From: Miltoncostaea sp050250915
GTDB taxonomy: Bacteria > Actinomycetota > Thermoleophilia > Miltoncostaeales > Miltoncostaeaceae
Reading direction: 5' to 3'
Length of the DNA stretch: 64,000 nucleotides
Assembly: GCA_050250915.1 (NCBI GenBank)
Contig: JBFWNT010000012.1
Location: forward strand, 57,452-121,451
In this document: piece after piece, positions 49,847 through 58,843 of the stretch
Numbering within the stretch: position 1 is the stretch's first letter
Layout: each line of letters opens with the position of its first letter
The notes under the pieces: model-generated
The model's input: only the letters and a program-made list of their open reading frames with translations
Databases searched by the model: none
What the model was told of the DNA's origin: nothing
Position numbers and translations under genes: made by a program

Positions 49847-51036
49847 GCCGCGGCCGCCCAGATCTCCAGCGCCTCCTCGGCGGAGCGGCGGGTGCGCTCG
49901 ACCACCTCGGCGTGCATCGCCCGGACGTCGCCGAGCGCGGCCAGGCGCGCGACCTGGCGCATCGCGCCGTTCCCGTCGGCGAGCATCCGCGGCACGTGCG
50001 CCAGGAACGGCTCCAGGCCCAGGTCGCGGCGCGCGGGCGCCGACCACTCGAGCAGCTCCTCGACGGCCTGCGTGGTGGGCCGCACGACGCCGGTCTCCAG
50101 ATCGATCAGGCCCCCGGTCAGGCCGTGGCGCTCGGCGCGCCACACGTTCTCCTCGATGAGGCCCCGCGCGTGGACCGGCACGGGCCGCCCGGCGTCGAGG
50201 TCGGCGGCGAACGCGGCGATGCACGACATCGCGAGCGCCGCGACGGCGAACGCCTCGGCCATCTCCGTCTGCCCGTCGCAGATGCGCACCTCGACGGTCC
50301 CGAAGTTGTGGTGGGGCCGCACGCTCCACCAGATCTGCGTGCTCTCCACGATGGAGCCGGTGTCCTCGAGCAGCTGCACGAAGCGCGCGTACTCGTCCCA
50401 GTCGCGGTAGGCGTCGGGGATCCCGCAGCGCGGGAAGCTCTTGGTGAACACCTGGATGCGCGTGGAGTGGAGGCGCGTGACCCGCTCGGCGAACACCGCG
50501 GAGTTGGCCGACAGCGCCAGGAGCTCGGGCAGCACGCCGCGCATCGCGGTGGAGACGGCGACGGCGCGGTCGGCGCCCCGCACGCCCACGTGGAGGTGCA
50601 GCGACCAGGTGTTGTTGGTCCAGGCGATGTAGCCCAGCTCGCCCTCCACCCGGCGGTAGTGCGGCGTGTCGATGATCCGCTGGTCCTGCCAGGGGCTGAA
50701 GGGGTGGACGCCGGAGATGCCGATCGCGATGCCCAGGCGCTCGGCCAGCGCGATGGTGGCCAGGCGGCCCTCCACCAGCTCGCGGGCGGCATCGGCGAAC
50801 GTGACGTGCCGGCCCGTGCGGAACTCCACCTCGCTGGCGATCAGCTCGCCGGCAAGGCGCTCGCGCAGCGGCTCGGGGGCCGCCTCCATGAGCTCCTCGA
50901 AGCGGTTGGTCAGCGCGAGCGTCGCGGGATCGAGGAGCTGGTACTCCTCCTCGAGCCCGACCGTGAGGTCGGTCGACGCCTCGAAGCGCTCGCGTGCGCC
51001 GGCCAGGATGCCGGACGGGGCGTCTCCATTGGCCAT
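49843..51036 (-). CDS. Glutamate-cysteine ligase family 2 (GCS2/YbdK-type carboxylate-amine ligase)
   Basis: A 397-residue enzyme. The family start LTVGLEEEYQLLD is followed by SEVEFRTGRHVTFADA, GVHPFSPW, NNTWSLHLHVGV and PHHNFGTVEVRICDGQT, all typical of GCS2 proteins. These ligate glutamate to cysteine or related amines with ATP; in actinobacteria they can act in thiol-related pathways, but substrate cannot be told. It is coupled to the DUF1844-like gene. Confidence 0.88.
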   Translation of the reverse strand: MANGDAPSGILAGARERFEASTDLTVGLEEEYQLLDPATLALTNRFEELMEAAPEPLRERLAGELIASEVEFRTGRHVTFADAARELVEGRLATIALAERLGIAIGISGVHPFSPWQDQRIIDTPHYRRVEGELGYIAWTNNTWSLHLHVGVRGADRAVAVSTAMRGVLPELLALSANSAVFAERVTRLHSTRIQVFTKSFPRCGIPDAYRDWDEYARFVQLLEDTGSIVESTQIWWSVRPHHNFGTVEVRICDGQTEMAEAFAVAALAMSCIAAFAADLDAGRPVPVHARGLIEENVWRAERHGLTGGLIDLETGVVRPTTQAVEELLEWSAPARRDLGLEPFLAHVPRMLADGNGAMRQVARLAALGDVRAMHAEVVERTRRSAEEALEIWAAAA

Positions 51037-51091
51037 CCGGCGGCGAGTCTAGCAACGCCCCGGCGGGCGGCCCCCGCCCCCGGGCGGCGCG

Positions 51092-52897
51092 CTACTCGGG
51101 CTCCGCGCCCACGTGGACGGCGCCGCGCCCCGACGCCTTCGCGGCATACATCGCCTCGTCGGCGCGCGCGAGGACCGAGCCGGGGTCGTCGTCGGCCTCG
51201 ATCCGGGCCAGGCCCACGCTGGCGCTGACGGGCGCCGCCCCGCCCACCACCTCGTGCACCGCGCCCACCAGCATGTGGGCGATCGCCGCGCCCGCCTCCT
51301 CGTCGGCGCCCACCAGGATCGCCGCGAACTCGTCGCCGCCGAGGCGCCCCAGCGTGTCGCTGCGGCGGAGCCGGGCCGCCAGCGCCTGGCCCACCGCCCG
51401 CAGCAGCTCGTCGCCCGCCACGTGCCCGTCGCGGTCGTTGACGTCCTTGAAGCGGTCGAGGTCGATCATCGCCAGCATCGCCGCCTCGCCGTTCCGGGCG
51501 ACGCGCCCGATCTGGCGGCGCAGCTCCTCGTGGAAGCGCCGGCGGTTGTACAGCCCGGTGAGGTGGTCGTGCTCGGCCTGCTCCCGCAGCCGCTGCTCCA
51601 GCTCGTGCCGCTCCGAGATGTCCTGGATCTGGGAGATGAAGTGCAGCGGCACGCCGTCGGCGTCGCTCACGAGCGACACGGCCAGCAGCGCCCAGATCAC
51701 CCGCCCGTCGGCGCGCACGTAGCGCTTCTCCATCGTGTAGTCCGCCCGGTCGCCCCGGAGGACCTCCTGGATGAGCGCCAGGTCCGCGTCCAGGTCCTCG
51801 GCGTGGGTGATGTCCTGGAACGCCATGCGCAGCAGGTCGTCCTCGGCGTACGCCACCAGGTCGCACAGCGCCCGGTTGACCCGCAGGAAGCGGCCGTCGA
51901 CGCCCACCAGGGCCATCCCGATGGGCGCGTGCGCGAACGCGCTGGTGAACTGCTCGGTCGCGCGGCGCAGCGCCTCGTCGGCCGCGCGGCGGCGGCGCAT
52001 GTCGCGAGTGGTGCTCAGCAGGGCCTCCGGCGCGCCGTCGCTGCCCCGCAGCAGGGCGATCGTCCCGCGCACCGGCACCCAGGCGCCGTCGGGCGCGCGC
52101 ATCCGGAACTCGGCGGTCGCCGCCTCGCGGCCGTCCAGCAGCTCCAGCCGCAGGCGCTGGCGCGCGCCCACGTCGTCCGGGTGCATGAAGTCGAACGCGG
52201 AGCGCCCGAGCATCTCCTCCGGGCGCCAGCCGTACACCCGCTCGCACGCCGGCGAGACGTACGTGTAGCGGTTCTCCATGTCCATCCGCGCGACGACGTC
52301 GCCGGACTGCTCCGCGAGCATGCGGAACTCGTCCTGGCTGCGGCGCAGCTCGGCGGCGGCCTCGTGCTCGGCGGTCACGTCCACCATCGCGGTCACCACG
52401 CCGCACACCGCGCCGTCGGGGCCGTGGAGGGGGACGGCCTCGGCGGCCACCCACACCAGGGCGCCGTCGCGGCGGCGCACCCCCATCGTGACCTCGCGCT
52501 GGGCCTCGCCGGTCCGCAGGGCCCGCCCGGCCGGCTGCTCGCCGGGCGCGAGGACCGTCCCGTCCGGGGCGATCGCGCGCCACCCCGGCTCCTGTGCCGT
52601 CGCGCCGGCCAGGTGGGCGGCGTCGAGGGCCAGCAGGTCCAGGCACCGGCGGTTCGCGGCCACCAGGCGGCCGTCCCCGTCGTGCACCAGCACCGCCTCC
52701 AGCAGCCGGTCGCCGGCGGCCCGGCGCCGGGCGTCGGCGCGGGTGCAGAGGTCGGCCAGCGCGGCCCGCGCGACCGCGTCCGCGTGCACCGTCGCGCCCC
52801 CGGGCGCGGTGACCCCGGCCTGCTCCACCACCCGGGCCAGGCCCCAGTCGGCGACGCCCTCGCGCGGCGCGGGGGCACGGCCCCCTGCGGGCGGCAT
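51092..52897 (-). CDS. Diguanylate cyclase with three PAS domains
   Basis: A 601-residue cytoplasmic protein. Three PAS modules occupy about residues 60-175, 190-305 and 315-430 (for example VSPACERVYGWRPEEMLG and FLRVNRALCDLVAYAEDDL). The C-terminal GGDEF domain has HDHLTGLYNRRRF, the active-site GGDEF in GRLGGDEFAAIL and an inhibitory RxxD site (RRSD) five residues before it. It should make c-di-GMP in response to PAS-sensed signals. Its ATG overlaps the rex stop by one base, linking it to redox control. Confidence 0.93.
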   Translation of the reverse strand: MPPAGGRAPAPREGVADWGLARVVEQAGVTAPGGATVHADAVARAALADLCTRADARRRAAGDRLLEAVLVHDGDGRLVAANRRCLDLLALDAAHLAGATAQEPGWRAIAPDGTVLAPGEQPAGRALRTGEAQREVTMGVRRRDGALVWVAAEAVPLHGPDGAVCGVVTAMVDVTAEHEAAAELRRSQDEFRMLAEQSGDVVARMDMENRYTYVSPACERVYGWRPEEMLGRSAFDFMHPDDVGARQRLRLELLDGREAATAEFRMRAPDGAWVPVRGTIALLRGSDGAPEALLSTTRDMRRRRAADEALRRATEQFTSAFAHAPIGMALVGVDGRFLRVNRALCDLVAYAEDDLLRMAFQDITHAEDLDADLALIQEVLRGDRADYTMEKRYVRADGRVIWALLAVSLVSDADGVPLHFISQIQDISERHELEQRLREQAEHDHLTGLYNRRRFHEELRRQIGRVARNGEAAMLAMIDLDRFKDVNDRDGHVAGDELLRAVGQALAARLRRSDTLGRLGGDEFAAILVGADEEAGAAIAHMLVGAVHEVVGGAAPVSASVGLARIEADDDPGSVLARADEAMYAAKASGRGAVHVGAEPE

Positions 52898-53520
52898 CAG
52901 CTCAGATAGAAGTAGAGGGCGTACAGCAGCTCGACCGCCGGGCTCGAGGTGTGCACGGTCACGTCGGAGGGAACCGTCAACAGCGCATCGGAGTAGTTGA
53001 AGATGATCTTGACCCCGGCGGCAACCAAATCGTCGGCGACCTCCTGGGCCGCGCCGGCGGGGACGGCGAGCACCCCCACCATGACCCCGTCGCCGGCCAC
53101 GACGTCCTGGAGCTCGCGGTAGTGGCGGACGGTGGTGTCCCCCACCTGGCTGCCCACCCGGTCGGGGTCGACGTCGAAGATCGCGGAGATGCGGAAACCG
53201 TGATCCGCGAAGACGCCCGAGCTGGCGATCGCCTGCCCCAGGTTCCCGGCCCCGAACAGCGCGATGTTGTGCTGTCCGGACGTCCGCAGGATCTTGCGGA
53301 TCTGCTCGATCAGCGAGTCGATGTCGTAACCCACGCCCCGCTTGCCGAACTTGCCGAACCCGGAGAGATCCCGGCGGATCTGGGTCGGGTTGACGTTCGT
53401 GTACTCGGAGATGGCCTGCGAGGAGATGCTGTTCTTTCCCATCTTCTTCGCCTGCGTGAGCACCTGGAGGTAGCGCGACAGGCGCGCGGCGACCCCGAGG
53501 GTCAGTCGATCAGTTGCCAT
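52897..53520 (-). CDS. rex: Redox-sensing transcriptional repressor Rex
   Basis: A 207-residue Rex protein. N-terminal winged helix with VNPTQIRRDLSGFGKFGKRGVGYD, then a Rossmann fold with NIALFGAGNLGQAIA and FDVDPDRVG, and a C-terminal domain-swapped helix ending YALYFYLS. It represses target genes until a high NADH/NAD+ ratio releases it. A Rex-like operator lies 24 nt upstream, indicating autoregulation; the downstream GGDEF gene would share this control. Confidence 0.95.
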   Translation of the reverse strand: MATDRLTLGVAARLSRYLQVLTQAKKMGKNSISSQAISEYTNVNPTQIRRDLSGFGKFGKRGVGYDIDSLIEQIRKILRTSGQHNIALFGAGNLGQAIASSGVFADHGFRISAIFDVDPDRVGSQVGDTTVRHYRELQDVVAGDGVMVGVLAVPAGAAQEVADDLVAAGVKIIFNYSDALLTVPSDVTVHTSSPAVELLYALYFYLS

Positions 53521-53544
53521 CGGTCCGGGACCCTCTCACGAAGT

Positions 53545-53562
53545 TTGTGACACCTTGAACAA
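53545..53562 (-). promoter_or_regulatory. Rex operator upstream of rex
   Basis: The minus strand reads TTGTTCAAGGTGTCACAA, matching the Rex operator TTGTGAA-N4-TTCACAA at 11 of the 14 specified positions. It lies 24 nt before the rex start codon. Confidence 0.75.
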
Positions 53563-53649
53563 GTATCCGTCGCCGGAGAGCGGTCCGCAAGTGCTGTCTG
53601 CCACGAAATGCGCACCGCCAGGGCGCCGAAATCGCCGGTGGGCGGCGGC

Positions 53650-56166
53650 TCAGCCCCGGATGGTGAGCGGCCCGCTCCGCAGCGTGAGGCGGCGGCCGTC
53701 CGGGCCGGTGGCCTCGGCGCGCACCCGGTAGGTGCCGGCCGGCACGTCCAGCCCGTCGGCCAGCCGCGGGGCGATCAGGAAGCGGTAGGTCCCGGCCGGC
53801 AGGGCCGCGGCGGCCTTCGCGCCCGTCACCGGCAGCGGTGCGCCGCCGTCGTCGGGGAGCAGGCTCAGGCGCAGGCCGTGGAGCCGCACGCTCCGCAGCC
53901 GGCCGTCGGCCCTGCGCAGCAGGCCCACCCGCACGCGCACCTCGGCCACGCCGCCCTCGGTCCCCACCCGCAGGTCGCCGAGCGCGTCGTCCGGGGTCCG
54001 CGCGGGCCGCGACGGCAGCACGGGCGCCCCTCCCCGCTCGTCCCCGGCGCGGTCGCGCACCACCAGCCGGCCGGCGTCGCCCGGCAGCGACAGCCGCACG
54101 CGGGCGCGGCCCGAGGCGGGGACCGTGGCGGCGCCCACGCGCCGCTCGCCCGCGGCGGTGCGCAGCCACAGGCTGTAGGTGCCGGGCGCGCCCTCCAGGT
54201 CGCTCAGGGTCACGGTCGCCCGCGCCGCGCCGCCGGCGACGGGGGTCGCGGCGACGATCGCCGGCTCGATCCGCAGCCCCTGCGGCGCGGGGGCGGCCAG
54301 CAGGCCGGCGCCCTGGCGCGTGGCGGCCACCCCGGGGAGTGGCCGGGCCGACTGGATCAGCAGCGAGCGGACCGCGGCGGGTCCCAGCTCGGGCCGGTCG
54401 ACGCGCAGCCGCAGGGCCGTGGCGGCGACCTCGGCGGCGGCGGCGCTGGTGCCGGTGAGCGGCGCGGCCTGGGGGCGCCCGTCGACGGCCCGCCCGGGCC
54501 AGGCGGCCTCGCGGTCGACGGACGGCGCCACCAGGTCGGGCTTCTGGCGCCCGTCGGCGGTCGGGCCCCACGACGAGAACGAGGCCACCCCCACCGGCGC
54601 GGCGGCCAGCGGGTCCGCGGCGAGGCTCACGCGCAGGTCGGGCCGCGTGTCGGCCAGCCGCAGCAGCGCGCCGCCCTGGCGGGCGCCGAGGCCCACGACG
54701 GGGATCGGCAGGCCCATGTCGCCGGGCACGGCCGGGAAGGCGGCGTCGCCGTCCTCGTCCCACACCAGCAGCGCGCGTGCGCCGGCGGCGGCGGCGCGGC
54801 GGGCGGTCTCGGCCAGCGGCGCGTCGCCCCGGGCCACCAGCACCAGCGCGCCCAGGGCGCGGCTCCCGCCCGACGCGGTGCGGAAATCCTCGTCCCGGGC
54901 GCCCTCCGCCAGGCCGGCGTCGTCGCGCAGGGCCACGAGGGGGAACTGCCCGGCGGGGGGCGCCGCGCCCATCAGCGGCAGGTTCCCCAGGCGCGCCGAC
55001 GCCGGGCCCAGGCGGGCGTCGAGGTGCGCGGTGCGCGGCCCGGTGCCCGCGGTGGCCCCGCCGACCGCCAGCACCGTCCGGACCGCCGCCGGGCCGCCGA
55101 CGGCGCCGGGGCGCGAGAACGTGGGCCCGTCGTTGCCGGCGGGCGCCACCACGGTGGAGCCCACGCGGTCGGCCGACTCCAGCGCCTGTGCGACCGGGTC
55201 CACGCCGCCGCCGTCGAACGCGCCCGCCACCCCCAGCAGGATCACGTCGGCGCGGTCGCGGGGATCGCCGTTGCCGTCCGGGTCGACCGCCCGCTCCAGG
55301 GCGGCCAGCACCCGGTCGGTGCGCGCGAGCGCCTGCACCCGGCCGCCGGCCGGCTCACCCGTGACGACGCGGTAGGCCAGGAGCCGCGGGACGGCGTCGG
55401 GCGCCAGGCCCTGGAGGGCGGCGTCGCGGAGCACGAGGCTCGCCATCTGGGTGCCGTGCGCCTCCAGCGCGGGATCGCCAGGCCCGGGCGACGGGTCGGC
55501 GTCGCCGTCGACCAGGTCCGCGCCCCCGATGATCGGGAACGTGGGCCCGATGCCGCCGCCCAGCCACGGGTGCGACGCGTCCACCCCGGCGTCGATCAGG
55601 GCGATGTGCGCGGGCCCGGCGGCGGGGCCCGCGACCGCCGGGGCGGCGGGGGCGCCGGACGGCGCGGGCGCCGGCGTCGATGGCGCCGCCTGCGCCGGCG
55701 ACAGGTAGCCCACCGGGACCACCGCGGTGACCTCCGACAGGGCGCCGAGGGCCTCGACGCGGGCGGCGGGGACGCTCACCGCGACGGCGTCGATGAGGAC
55801 CCGGTAGCGGAACGTGATGGTGGCCCCGAGGTCGGCCAGCACCGGCGCCAGCGCGTCCTGCTGCCGGGTGATCGCGGCCGCGGCGGCGGCGCGGTCGCCG
55901 GGGTCGGCCGCGGCGGCCGGCGGGTCGCGCAGCAGCAGGATCACGGCCCGGGTGTCCCCGGGGGCCGGCAGGGCGGGGGCGCGGCTGGCGCCGAGCACGT
56001 CGCTCCAGGCCAGCGCGGCGTCCAGCGCCGCGTCGCGGGCGGCCACCGGGTCGCGCGTGCCCGCCGGCACCGGGGCCGTGGTGGTGCCCTGCGCCGCCAC
56101 GACCGCCGGGGCCGCGAGGGCGGCCGCGCCGGCGAGGGCCACCGCCGCCCGCCGGACCGGCCTCAC
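53650..56166 (-). CDS. Secreted subtilisin-like (S8) serine protease
   Basis: An 838-residue protease with a signal peptide (to about residue 26) and an N-terminal propeptide-like region. Catalytic residues: Asp192 in HIALIDAGVDASHP, His237 in EAHGTQMASL, Asn in VAPAGNDGP and Ser574 in LTGTSAAAAEVAA. The serine motif has alanine where GTSMA is usual. A PA-like insert (LVLVARGDAPLAETARRA) lies before the serine, and the last 250 residues are beta-rich. It is the last gene of the tsaD operon, coupled by GTGA; the link to tRNA modification genes is probably only positional. Confidence 0.9.
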   Translation of the reverse strand: MRPVRRAAVALAGAAALAAPAVVAAQGTTTAPVPAGTRDPVAARDAALDAALAWSDVLGASRAPALPAPGDTRAVILLLRDPPAAAADPGDRAAAAAAITRQQDALAPVLADLGATITFRYRVLIDAVAVSVPAARVEALGALSEVTAVVPVGYLSPAQAAPSTPAPAPSGAPAAPAVAGPAAGPAHIALIDAGVDASHPWLGGGIGPTFPIIGGADLVDGDADPSPGPGDPALEAHGTQMASLVLRDAALQGLAPDAVPRLLAYRVVTGEPAGGRVQALARTDRVLAALERAVDPDGNGDPRDRADVILLGVAGAFDGGGVDPVAQALESADRVGSTVVAPAGNDGPTFSRPGAVGGPAAVRTVLAVGGATAGTGPRTAHLDARLGPASARLGNLPLMGAAPPAGQFPLVALRDDAGLAEGARDEDFRTASGGSRALGALVLVARGDAPLAETARRAAAAGARALLVWDEDGDAAFPAVPGDMGLPIPVVGLGARQGGALLRLADTRPDLRVSLAADPLAAAPVGVASFSSWGPTADGRQKPDLVAPSVDREAAWPGRAVDGRPQAAPLTGTSAAAAEVAATALRLRVDRPELGPAAVRSLLIQSARPLPGVAATRQGAGLLAAPAPQGLRIEPAIVAATPVAGGAARATVTLSDLEGAPGTYSLWLRTAAGERRVGAATVPASGRARVRLSLPGDAGRLVVRDRAGDERGGAPVLPSRPARTPDDALGDLRVGTEGGVAEVRVRVGLLRRADGRLRSVRLHGLRLSLLPDDGGAPLPVTGAKAAAALPAGTYRFLIAPRLADGLDVPAGTYRVRAEATGPDGRRLTLRSGPLTIRG

Positions 56167-57197
56167 GCCGCGATCCCCCCGGGCGGCGCCGTGGCCACGG
56201 CGTCAAGGCCCAGGTAGTCCGGCCAGGGGACGGCCCCGGTGAACTGGGCGGCCGCCCCGATCATGGCCGCGTTGTCCGTGCAGAGCCGCCGGTCGGGCAC
56301 GGCGAACCGCAAGCCGTGGCGGTCGGCGCCCTGCTGCACCAGCTCGCGCAGGCGCCCGTTGGCGGCGACGCCGCCGCCGAGCGCGACGGCCGGGACGCCT
56401 TCATCGACGGCGGCCGCCACCAGGCGGTCGGCCAGCGGCCGCAGCACCGCCTCCTGGTAGGAGGCGGCCAGGTCGGCGCGCTCGGGCTCGGTGGGCGGCG
56501 TCTCGCGCTCGCGCACCGCGTAGAGCAGGGCGGTCTTCACGCCCGCGTACGAGAAGTCCCGGGTGCCGGCGCCCCGCAGGCCCACGGGGAACTCGCGGGC
56601 GGTGCGCGACCCGGTCGACGCCAGCTTCTCCAGCGCCGGCCCGCCGGGGTACCCGAGGCCCAGGAGCCGCGCGCCCTTGTCGATCGCCTCCCCCGCCGCG
56701 TCGTCGATGGTCTGGCCCAGCAGCTGCGGGTGCCGCAGGTCGGTCACCAGGTCCAGACGCGTGTGGCCGCCGGAGGCCACCAGGCTCACGAACGGCGGGT
56801 CCAGGCACACGGGCGCGAGCCAGCTGGCGGCGATGTGCCCGTGGAGGTGGTCCACCATGATCAGGGGCTTTCCCGCCGCGTACGCGATCGCCTTCGCGGT
56901 GGCCACGCCGATCAGGAGCGCCCCGATCAGGCCCGGCCGCTGCGTCACCGCGACGGCCTCGACGTCGCCCAGCACCAGGCCGGCCTGGGCCAGGGCCTCG
57001 TCGACCACGCCGTTGACGGTGCCCAGGTGGTGCCGGGCGGCGACCTCGGGGACCACGCCGCCGTAGGGCGCGTGCAGCTCGGCCTGCGACGCCACCACGT
57101 TGGAGATGATCTCGCGGCCCGCGACGACGGCGGCGGCCGTCTCGTCGCACGAGGTCTCGATCGCGAGGACGGGGCCGGTGACGACCGGCCCGCTCAC
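56163..57197 (-). CDS. tsaD: tRNA threonylcarbamoyladenosine biosynthesis protein TsaD
   Basis: A 344-residue protein of the Kae1/TsaD family: LAIETSCDETAAAVV, the metal motif VDHLHGHIAAS, VASGGHTRL and ALGGGVAANGRLRE. With TsaB and TsaE it transfers threonylcarbamoyl to A37 of ANN-decoding tRNAs. The GTG at 57197 overlaps the rimI stop and its own stop overlaps the protease start. Confidence 0.96.
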   Translation of the reverse strand: MSGPVVTGPVLAIETSCDETAAAVVAGREIISNVVASQAELHAPYGGVVPEVAARHHLGTVNGVVDEALAQAGLVLGDVEAVAVTQRPGLIGALLIGVATAKAIAYAAGKPLIMVDHLHGHIAASWLAPVCLDPPFVSLVASGGHTRLDLVTDLRHPQLLGQTIDDAAGEAIDKGARLLGLGYPGGPALEKLASTGSRTAREFPVGLRGAGTRDFSYAGVKTALLYAVRERETPPTEPERADLAASYQEAVLRPLADRLVAAAVDEGVPAVALGGGVAANGRLRELVQQGADRHGLRFAVPDRRLCTDNAAMIGAAAQFTGAVPWPDYLGLDAVATAPPGGIAA

Positions 57198-57685
57198 GCG
57201 GCCTGCTCCGGGGCGCCGCTGCGCCACATGATCATCGCGTCCTCGCCGTTGTCCGAGTAGTACCCGGGGCGGATGCCGTGATCCAGGAAGCCCTTGCGCC
57301 GGTACAGGTGGATCGCCCGGGCGTTGGACACGCGCACCTCGAGCGTGAAGCCCAGGTGCGGCTTGGAGCCCGCCCGCTCGAACAGGTCGTCGAGCAGCCG
57401 TCCGCCGATGCCCTGGTCGCGCTGCGCCTCGCGCACCACCACGTTCAGGATGTGCCAGACGTCGGCGTAGCGGGACACCATGATGTAGCCGAGCACGTCG
57501 CCGGCGCGGTGCGCCACCAGGTCGATGGTGCCGGGCCGGCCCAGCTCGGACATGAACATCGCGCGCGTCCACGGCGTCGCGGAGCTGGACGCCTCGATCG
57601 CCACGACCTGCGGCACGTCGGACGTCTTCATCGGCCGGATCCTGGTGACCGGCTCGGCCGGCGCCCGGCGCCCGCGGGCCATCAC
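57194..57685 (-). CDS. rimI: Ribosomal protein S18-alanine N-acetyltransferase (RimI-type GNAT)
   Basis: A 163-residue GNAT protein: IRPMKTSDVPQVVAIE, SSSATPWTRAMFMSEL, the acetyl-CoA loop REAQRDQGIGGRLL and the closing ARAIHLYRRKGFLDHG. Position between tsaB and tsaD is the usual place of rimI. It acetylates N-terminal alanine of S18 in E. coli; other targets are possible. GTG start overlaps tsaB's stop (GTGA, followed by an ATG). Confidence 0.9.
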   Translation of the reverse strand: MMARGRRAPAEPVTRIRPMKTSDVPQVVAIEASSSATPWTRAMFMSELGRPGTIDLVAHRAGDVLGYIMVSRYADVWHILNVVVREAQRDQGIGGRLLDDLFERAGSKPHLGFTLEVRVSNARAIHLYRRKGFLDHGIRPGYYSDNGEDAMIMWRSGAPEQAA

Positions 57686-58383
57686 GCGCCCGTCTCCGTG
57701 AGCGCCGCCCGCCGGTTGACCTCGGCGTCGGGCAGGCGGGCGTACACCGGCCGGGCCGGCAGCCCGGCGCCGGCGCGGACGCGGGCGACGAGCGCCGCCG
57801 CCGACACCCGCGCCGCCCGCGCGGTGGGCGGCAGCAGCGTGCGGCCGGGACCGCCGAGGGCGTCGCCGGCGGCGGGGACCCCGTCACCGCCGATCCACGC
57901 CGGCTCGCCGAGGCCGTCGAGCAGGGCGGCCAGGCCGGCGGCCGCGATGGCCTGCGGCGCCGCGATCTCCTCCAGGGCGTCCCCCTCGCCGGCGCGGTAC
58001 ACGCCGGCGAACAGCTCGCGGCGGCGGGCGTCCAGCACCGGCACCACCACCGCTCCGGGCGGCGCGGCCTCGGCCACGCCCAGGGCCAGCGCCTCGAGCG
58101 ACGACGCCCCGGTCACGGGGATCCCCAGCGCCTGGCCCAGCCCGAGGGCGGTCGCCAGCCCGATCCGGAGCCCCGTGAAACCGCCGGGGCCGACGCCCAC
58201 GACGACGCCGTCGAGGTCGGCGGTCGTCGCCCCCACCGAGGCCAGGAGCCCGTGGACCGCTTCCAGCACGCGCCGCCCGGCGCCCGGTTCGGGCGCCAGC
58301 CAGAGCTCGGCGACCGGCCCGCCGTCATTGACGAGCGCGAGGGCCGGGCTCGCGGTTGAGGTGTCGAGCGCGAAGGTCGGCAA
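57682..58383 (-). CDS. tsaB: tRNA threonylcarbamoyladenosine biosynthesis protein TsaB
   Basis: A 233-residue TsaD paralogue: FALDTSTASPALALV at the start and VVVGVGPGGFTGLRIGLATALGLG, the TsaB signature. It is the scaffold partner of TsaD. The only suitable start is a TTG at 58383, within the 3' end of tsaE (59-nt overlap). Confidence 0.94.
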   Translation of the reverse strand: MPTFALDTSTASPALALVNDGGPVAELWLAPEPGAGRRVLEAVHGLLASVGATTADLDGVVVGVGPGGFTGLRIGLATALGLGQALGIPVTGASSLEALALGVAEAAPPGAVVVPVLDARRRELFAGVYRAGEGDALEEIAAPQAIAAAGLAALLDGLGEPAWIGGDGVPAAGDALGGPGRTLLPPTARAARVSAAALVARVRAGAGLPARPVYARLPDAEVNRRAALTETGA

Positions 58384-58843
58384 TCCGCTGGCCGAGGCTG
58401 GCGCGGAGTTCCGCGTCCCTCGTGGCCAACAGTACCAGCCGGCGGTCCCCGCCCCCGTGCCGCAGTTCCAGCTCCAGGCGGGCGTCGGGGAGGGCCGGCA
58501 GGATCGCGTCGGGCCACTCCACGAAGCCCACGGCGTCGGCCCCGACGGCGTCGCGCAGCAGCTCGGCCTCCTCGTCGTCGGGACCGCCGAGACGGTAGGC
58601 GTCGACGTGCGCCACCTCCACCCGGCCCGTGTACCGCTGGGCGACGGTGAACGTGGGGCTCGTGACGGGCCCCTCCACCCCCAGGGCGCGGGCCGCCGCG
58701 CGCACCAGGGTGGTCTTCCCCGCGCCGAGCTCGCCGCGCAGCAGCACCAGGTCGCCCGCCCGCAGGAGCTCCGCCAGGGCCGCGCCCAGCTCGGCCGTGG
58801 CCTCGGGGCCCTCGCTCTCGAAGGTGAGCGGCTCGCCGGTCAG
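58325..58843 (-). CDS. tsaE: tRNA threonylcarbamoyladenosine biosynthesis ATPase TsaE, probable CTG start
   Basis: A 172-residue P-loop protein: Walker A GELGAGKTT (38-46), the family motif SPTFTVAQRY, HVDAYRLGG and VGFVEWPD. It drives the TsaBD complex. No ATG, GTG or TTG fits the N-terminus; CTG at 58843 overlaps the upstream glycosylase stop as CTGA and gives the expected short leader TGEPLTFESEGPEATAELG. The C-terminus reads into tsaB by 59 nt. Confidence 0.93.
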   Translation of the reverse strand: MTGEPLTFESEGPEATAELGAALAELLRAGDLVLLRGELGAGKTTLVRAAARALGVEGPVTSPTFTVAQRYTGRVEVAHVDAYRLGGPDDEEAELLRDAVGADAVGFVEWPDAILPALPDARLELELRHGGGDRRLVLLATRDAELRASLGQRIADLRARHLNREPGPRARQ

